Part shown: piece by piece, positions 14,801-16,347 of the stretch
Position numbering within the stretch: the first letter of the stretch is position 1
Layout of the letters: each line of letters starts with the position of its first letter
Assembly (NCBI GenBank): GCA_964540655.1
Contig: CAZINR010000027.1
Location: 1-16,347 of the forward strand
Direction: 5' to 3'
Source: CAZQBY01 sp964540655
GTDB taxonomy: Archaea > Altiarchaeota > Altiarchaeia > JAFGQM01
DNA length: 16,347 nt
Translations under genes and position numbers: made by a program
Notes under the pieces: model-generated
Told to the model about the DNA's origin: nothing
Databases searched by the model: none
Seen by the model: only the letters and a program-made list of their open reading frames with translations

Positions 14801-16347
14801 GGTGGGAGAGAGGCAGGCCATCGCCGAGGGGGCCGATATGGGGGAGGCCGGCTCGATAAACATCTCGAAGGGGGAGTGGCACCTGATAGAATTCAATAAT
14901 GCCTATGAATCGACCCCAGTAGTCATCGCCACACCTGTGACTCAAAACCAAGCTTCTGACGAAGATAACAGCGCCTTGGTTCCGGCAATAAGCTCGGTGA
15001 ACGCCACACACTTCAACATGACATTATGCATGGACAACGGGACGGCGGCATGCACCGGCACGCCGCTGAACGAGACGGTTCATTATTTTGTCTTTGACAC
15101 GGACAAGGTGGATGACTACGACTGGATAGACGCCGGGGTGGAGCCGAACGTGGAGAGCAGGGTCGACGCGCTTTCCGCCTCGATATCCTTCAGCGCGGCC
15201 TTCTCCAACACGCCCTATGTGTTCACCACGGCACAGACATACAACCAGAACGGCAACATCGCAATGCTGGAATGGGTGGACGGCACCGACACCTCGGGAA
15301 CCGACATCTATGGCTGCACCCACCAGACCACCAGCGACGACTGCGACTCCACGACGCCTGCGGAGAACGTGGGCTGGGTGGCGATAGACCCCGTGGCACA
15401 ACAAATAGACGGCCTACAGATAGACTTCGAGTACATAGGCGGGAGCTCATGGACCAGCATAGGCTTCTCGCCAGCCTACACCAAGCCAAGGCTCATGGTC
15501 AGCATAAACGATGAGAACGGCTCCCAGGACGCCACCTACCCCTGGGCCAGGAACCTGGGAACCTCCGGAGCGCAGATAAGGTACTGCGAGGTTGACGCCC
15601 AGGACTACTGCGACGGCCACAACCTGGAGAAGACCCGATGGTTCGCGGTGGAGAACGGCACCATGAGAGTGGGGAGCGTGGACACAGAGGCATCCAAGGA
15701 CTGGGCGACATACGAAGAAGTCTTCCCGAACGAATGGAAGAACATAACCGAGCTGAACGTGACCGTTTACGTCTCCCTCTTCGACGACTCCGGCTCCACC
15801 CAGAACGGAAACAACGACCCGGACCTCCAGCTGCAGATGTACAACAGCACGGACTGGCTGACCATGGGCAACTTCAGTGTGGACGGTACAGGCAACTTCA
15901 CCCTGAACATCACCAACCTGAGCGTGAGGGAGGGATGGAGGGAGACAGAGGATATGGACCTGCGCATAAGAGGCGTGAACCTGGATTACAACAACAGCAA
16001 CAACTACGACGAGATAAACTGGACCGGCGTATGGGTGCACTTCGGCGGCAGGATGTGGAACCTGCTGGGCAACCACAGCAACGAGACCACGCTGTACTGG
16101 AACACTACCGACCTGTCTGAGCAGACGTGCGTCGACCTGAGGGCCAGGGCGATGGACAACGGCAGCCTGACTTACTCAGATTATTTCACCAAGGGCGCCT
16201 GTTTGAACATAAGCCATGCAGTGGCGATAACATGGTCATGGGTGGACATAAACACAACCACGGCTTACAACACCACCAACGTTACCGTGAGCGTCAACAA
16301 GGACGTAAAATGGTGCAACCTGACTGTCAACGGCGCGCTCTACAACA
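11868..16347 (+). CDS. Giant secreted surface protein, paralogue of the preceding gene (3' end outside the window)
   Basis: The frame is open from the ATG at 11868 to the window end, at least 1493 residues. A signal peptide ('LGLCVFLLALSLAYA') is followed by three beta repeats (about 25-111, 195-278, 315-395) separated by acidic, Asn-rich linkers, then the same conserved domain as the first protein (about 397-641, with 'LYKCAEWDF' and 'DPAFGESLTI'). After that the two proteins part. This one carries long repeated beta modules with 'NPIVVAFPRE', 'GWVAMN', 'EERTDDEQTHATEEALWMAF' and later 'TPVVIATP' and 'GWVAIDP'. These resemble modules seen next to lectin-like domains in extracellular proteins. 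A PKD/cadherin-like segment ('SGSIDPEGDNITYF') lies near 945. No DUF2341 is seen before the edge. Many sequons are present. A role in adhesion or ligand binding is inferred. Confidence 0.9.
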   Translation, partial: MDHRYPALGLCVFLLALSLAYAIDSSPAYIVSLTTDKRGYDLGEPSNISVIAPENISSALTIESPSGELLSLMLNRSGSFSTLYTPREVGNYTTTCEFFGLFTTLEANFTVAEPLPGSAEDNLTDSSDSGGGDSTENIPYNRTDKNGTFEQNRNESVIPSNETDEAYNKTKGRINDTEEIPSNDTVNETASEASLYVEAREYMLGEEVSMQLYVPQDSNPSLTIITPRGEALSLLLNETGVVHKKYSPREEGDYNIFYRIPKSGVDLKAGFTVKVEDASVGENASDGTEKVHDEGIASNLSKVTSNRTEPQDTEASITVAEDEYSIGEEVAINVSMPKDLRCELSITTPSGEVLSLMSVESGSSSARYSPKEAGSYTATCGSLNLSTTFAVSGPVLRAGLWESATFRAGGRGKVDADVRMTASDCLEVIPSRTPIKRIEFNNINVSRGLDLGLDEIPGRRVKEKEFVRVYAIDPSRLDFDYAEVSVNATGHRLYKCAEWDFDEQECEGEWEPFIRTLTPGKEYNFTLTAEDPAFGESLTILNIQSYPTVGGNWTVRFNTTGRADLAIKAISGTSWHNVDEDRDLKFMELRCGDEELDYEWLPGGTVFIEDYECDETGYEVSKALTPGKHYLEFKFGGIRKLASNDADMFETGIVETFGWTTVNTKRAYVNPIVVAFPREGYERSADAEVAMPIIDNVTSNSFRVQLRNESIPLSGNVSYIVVENGSHTLSNGMLLQAGRYEPVDYYDANSESASSYKPITFHTAYGSAPSVIASPNNASANDWVSVRYHTGTISTTGIEVSLELDQTYGNAPVAASPTNSIGWVAMNRTSATDMEGGLKTSISQDPDSSNWNSVSFSNTYTTPLFFALGEQAGGTDPCRIGTRNLGTTGVDVRITEERTDDEQTHATEEALWMAFESELGQNPASAPDNITCDGGECNITVDEGVTLNASGSIDPEGDNITYFIEASLDNESTSEDQEVGERQAIAEGADMGEAGSINISKGEWHLIEFNNAYESTPVVIATPVTQNQASDEDNSALVPAISSVNATHFNMTLCMDNGTAACTGTPLNETVHYFVFDTDKVDDYDWIDAGVEPNVESRVDALSASISFSAAFSNTPYVFTTAQTYNQNGNIAMLEWVDGTDTSGTDIYGCTHQTTSDDCDSTTPAENVGWVAIDPVAQQIDGLQIDFEYIGGSSWTSIGFSPAYTKPRLMVSINDENGSQDATYPWARNLGTSGAQIRYCEVDAQDYCDGHNLEKTRWFAVENGTMRVGSVDTEASKDWATYEEVFPNEWKNITELNVTVYVSLFDDSGSTQNGNNDPDLQLQMYNSTDWLTMGNFSVDGTGNFTLNITNLSVREGWRETEDMDLRIRGVNLDYNNSNNYDEINWTGVWVHFGGRMWNLLGNHSNETTLYWNTTDLSEQTCVDLRARAMDNGSLTYSDYFTKGACLNISHAVAITWSWVDINTTTAYNTTNVTVSVNKDVKWCNLTVNGALYN

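Noticed and set aside
1..16347. CRISPR arrays, tRNA or rRNA genes
   Set aside because: No regularly spaced short direct repeats, cloverleaf-like GTTCRANNC signatures or conserved rRNA segments were recognised on reading either strand.
11868..16347. The second surface gene as an array of separate small genes
   Set aside because: Direct translation from 11868 stays open through to the last base, with continuous domain architecture. The short + strand frames within it are out-of-frame shadows.

Overview
The window looks archaeal. Genes are packed with 4 to 19 bp overlaps, T/A-rich TATA-like boxes sit about 25 nt before leaderless or short-leader starts, lipoate ligase is split into two proteins, and two giant secreted surface proteins are rich in Asn-X-Ser/Thr sequons. 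The surface-protein architecture (DUF2341 repeats, a 'YKC..W(D/N)F..C' domain) recalls uncultivated archaea such as DPANN-type or Altiarchaeota-type lineages. No rRNA or tRNA is present to fix the lineage, so this placement is inference.

Layout. 1-55: tail of an unidentified + strand gene. About 52-708: a compact IS200/IS605-type element carrying only tnpA (minus strand), with a hairpin near each end and a leader that can hide the tnpA ribosome binding site. It appears to have landed exactly at the junction between the upstream gene and gcvH. 712-3449: four overlapping + strand genes: a GcvH-type lipoyl carrier, a single-cysteine FAD/NAD disulfide reductase, an AhpD-like CXXC protein and lipoyl synthase LipA. 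3431-3905: a minus-strand RelE-type toxin and its antitoxin, lying between lipA and the ligase genes. 3967-4979: lplA and lplB, encoding the two parts of lipoate-protein ligase. 4961-6136: an iron-dependent alcohol dehydrogenase on the minus strand, intact except for an in-frame TAG where the family has a conserved Lys. 6278-11794: a complete 1838-residue secreted surface protein. 11868 to the window end: a paralogue, at least 1493 residues, running off the edge.

Working together. LplA/LplB and LipA can make the lipoyl group on Lys62 of the GcvH-type protein. No glycine cleavage P or T gene is present. The carrier is instead co-encoded with a flavin disulfide reductase and an AhpD-like protein whose Glu/Cys/Cys/His spacing matches mycobacterial AhpD. 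This suggests a lipoyl-based thiol redox or peroxide-reducing relay, analogous to the Lpd-DlaT-AhpD chain of Mycobacterium tuberculosis but built on a free-standing H-like carrier. This is the best candidate for an undescribed system here, and it is a hypothesis from gene content and motifs only.

The two giant proteins share their N-terminal halves (signal peptide, three beta repeats, one conserved domain) and then carry different C-terminal display modules. Near-identical DNA patches point to recent duplication or gene conversion.
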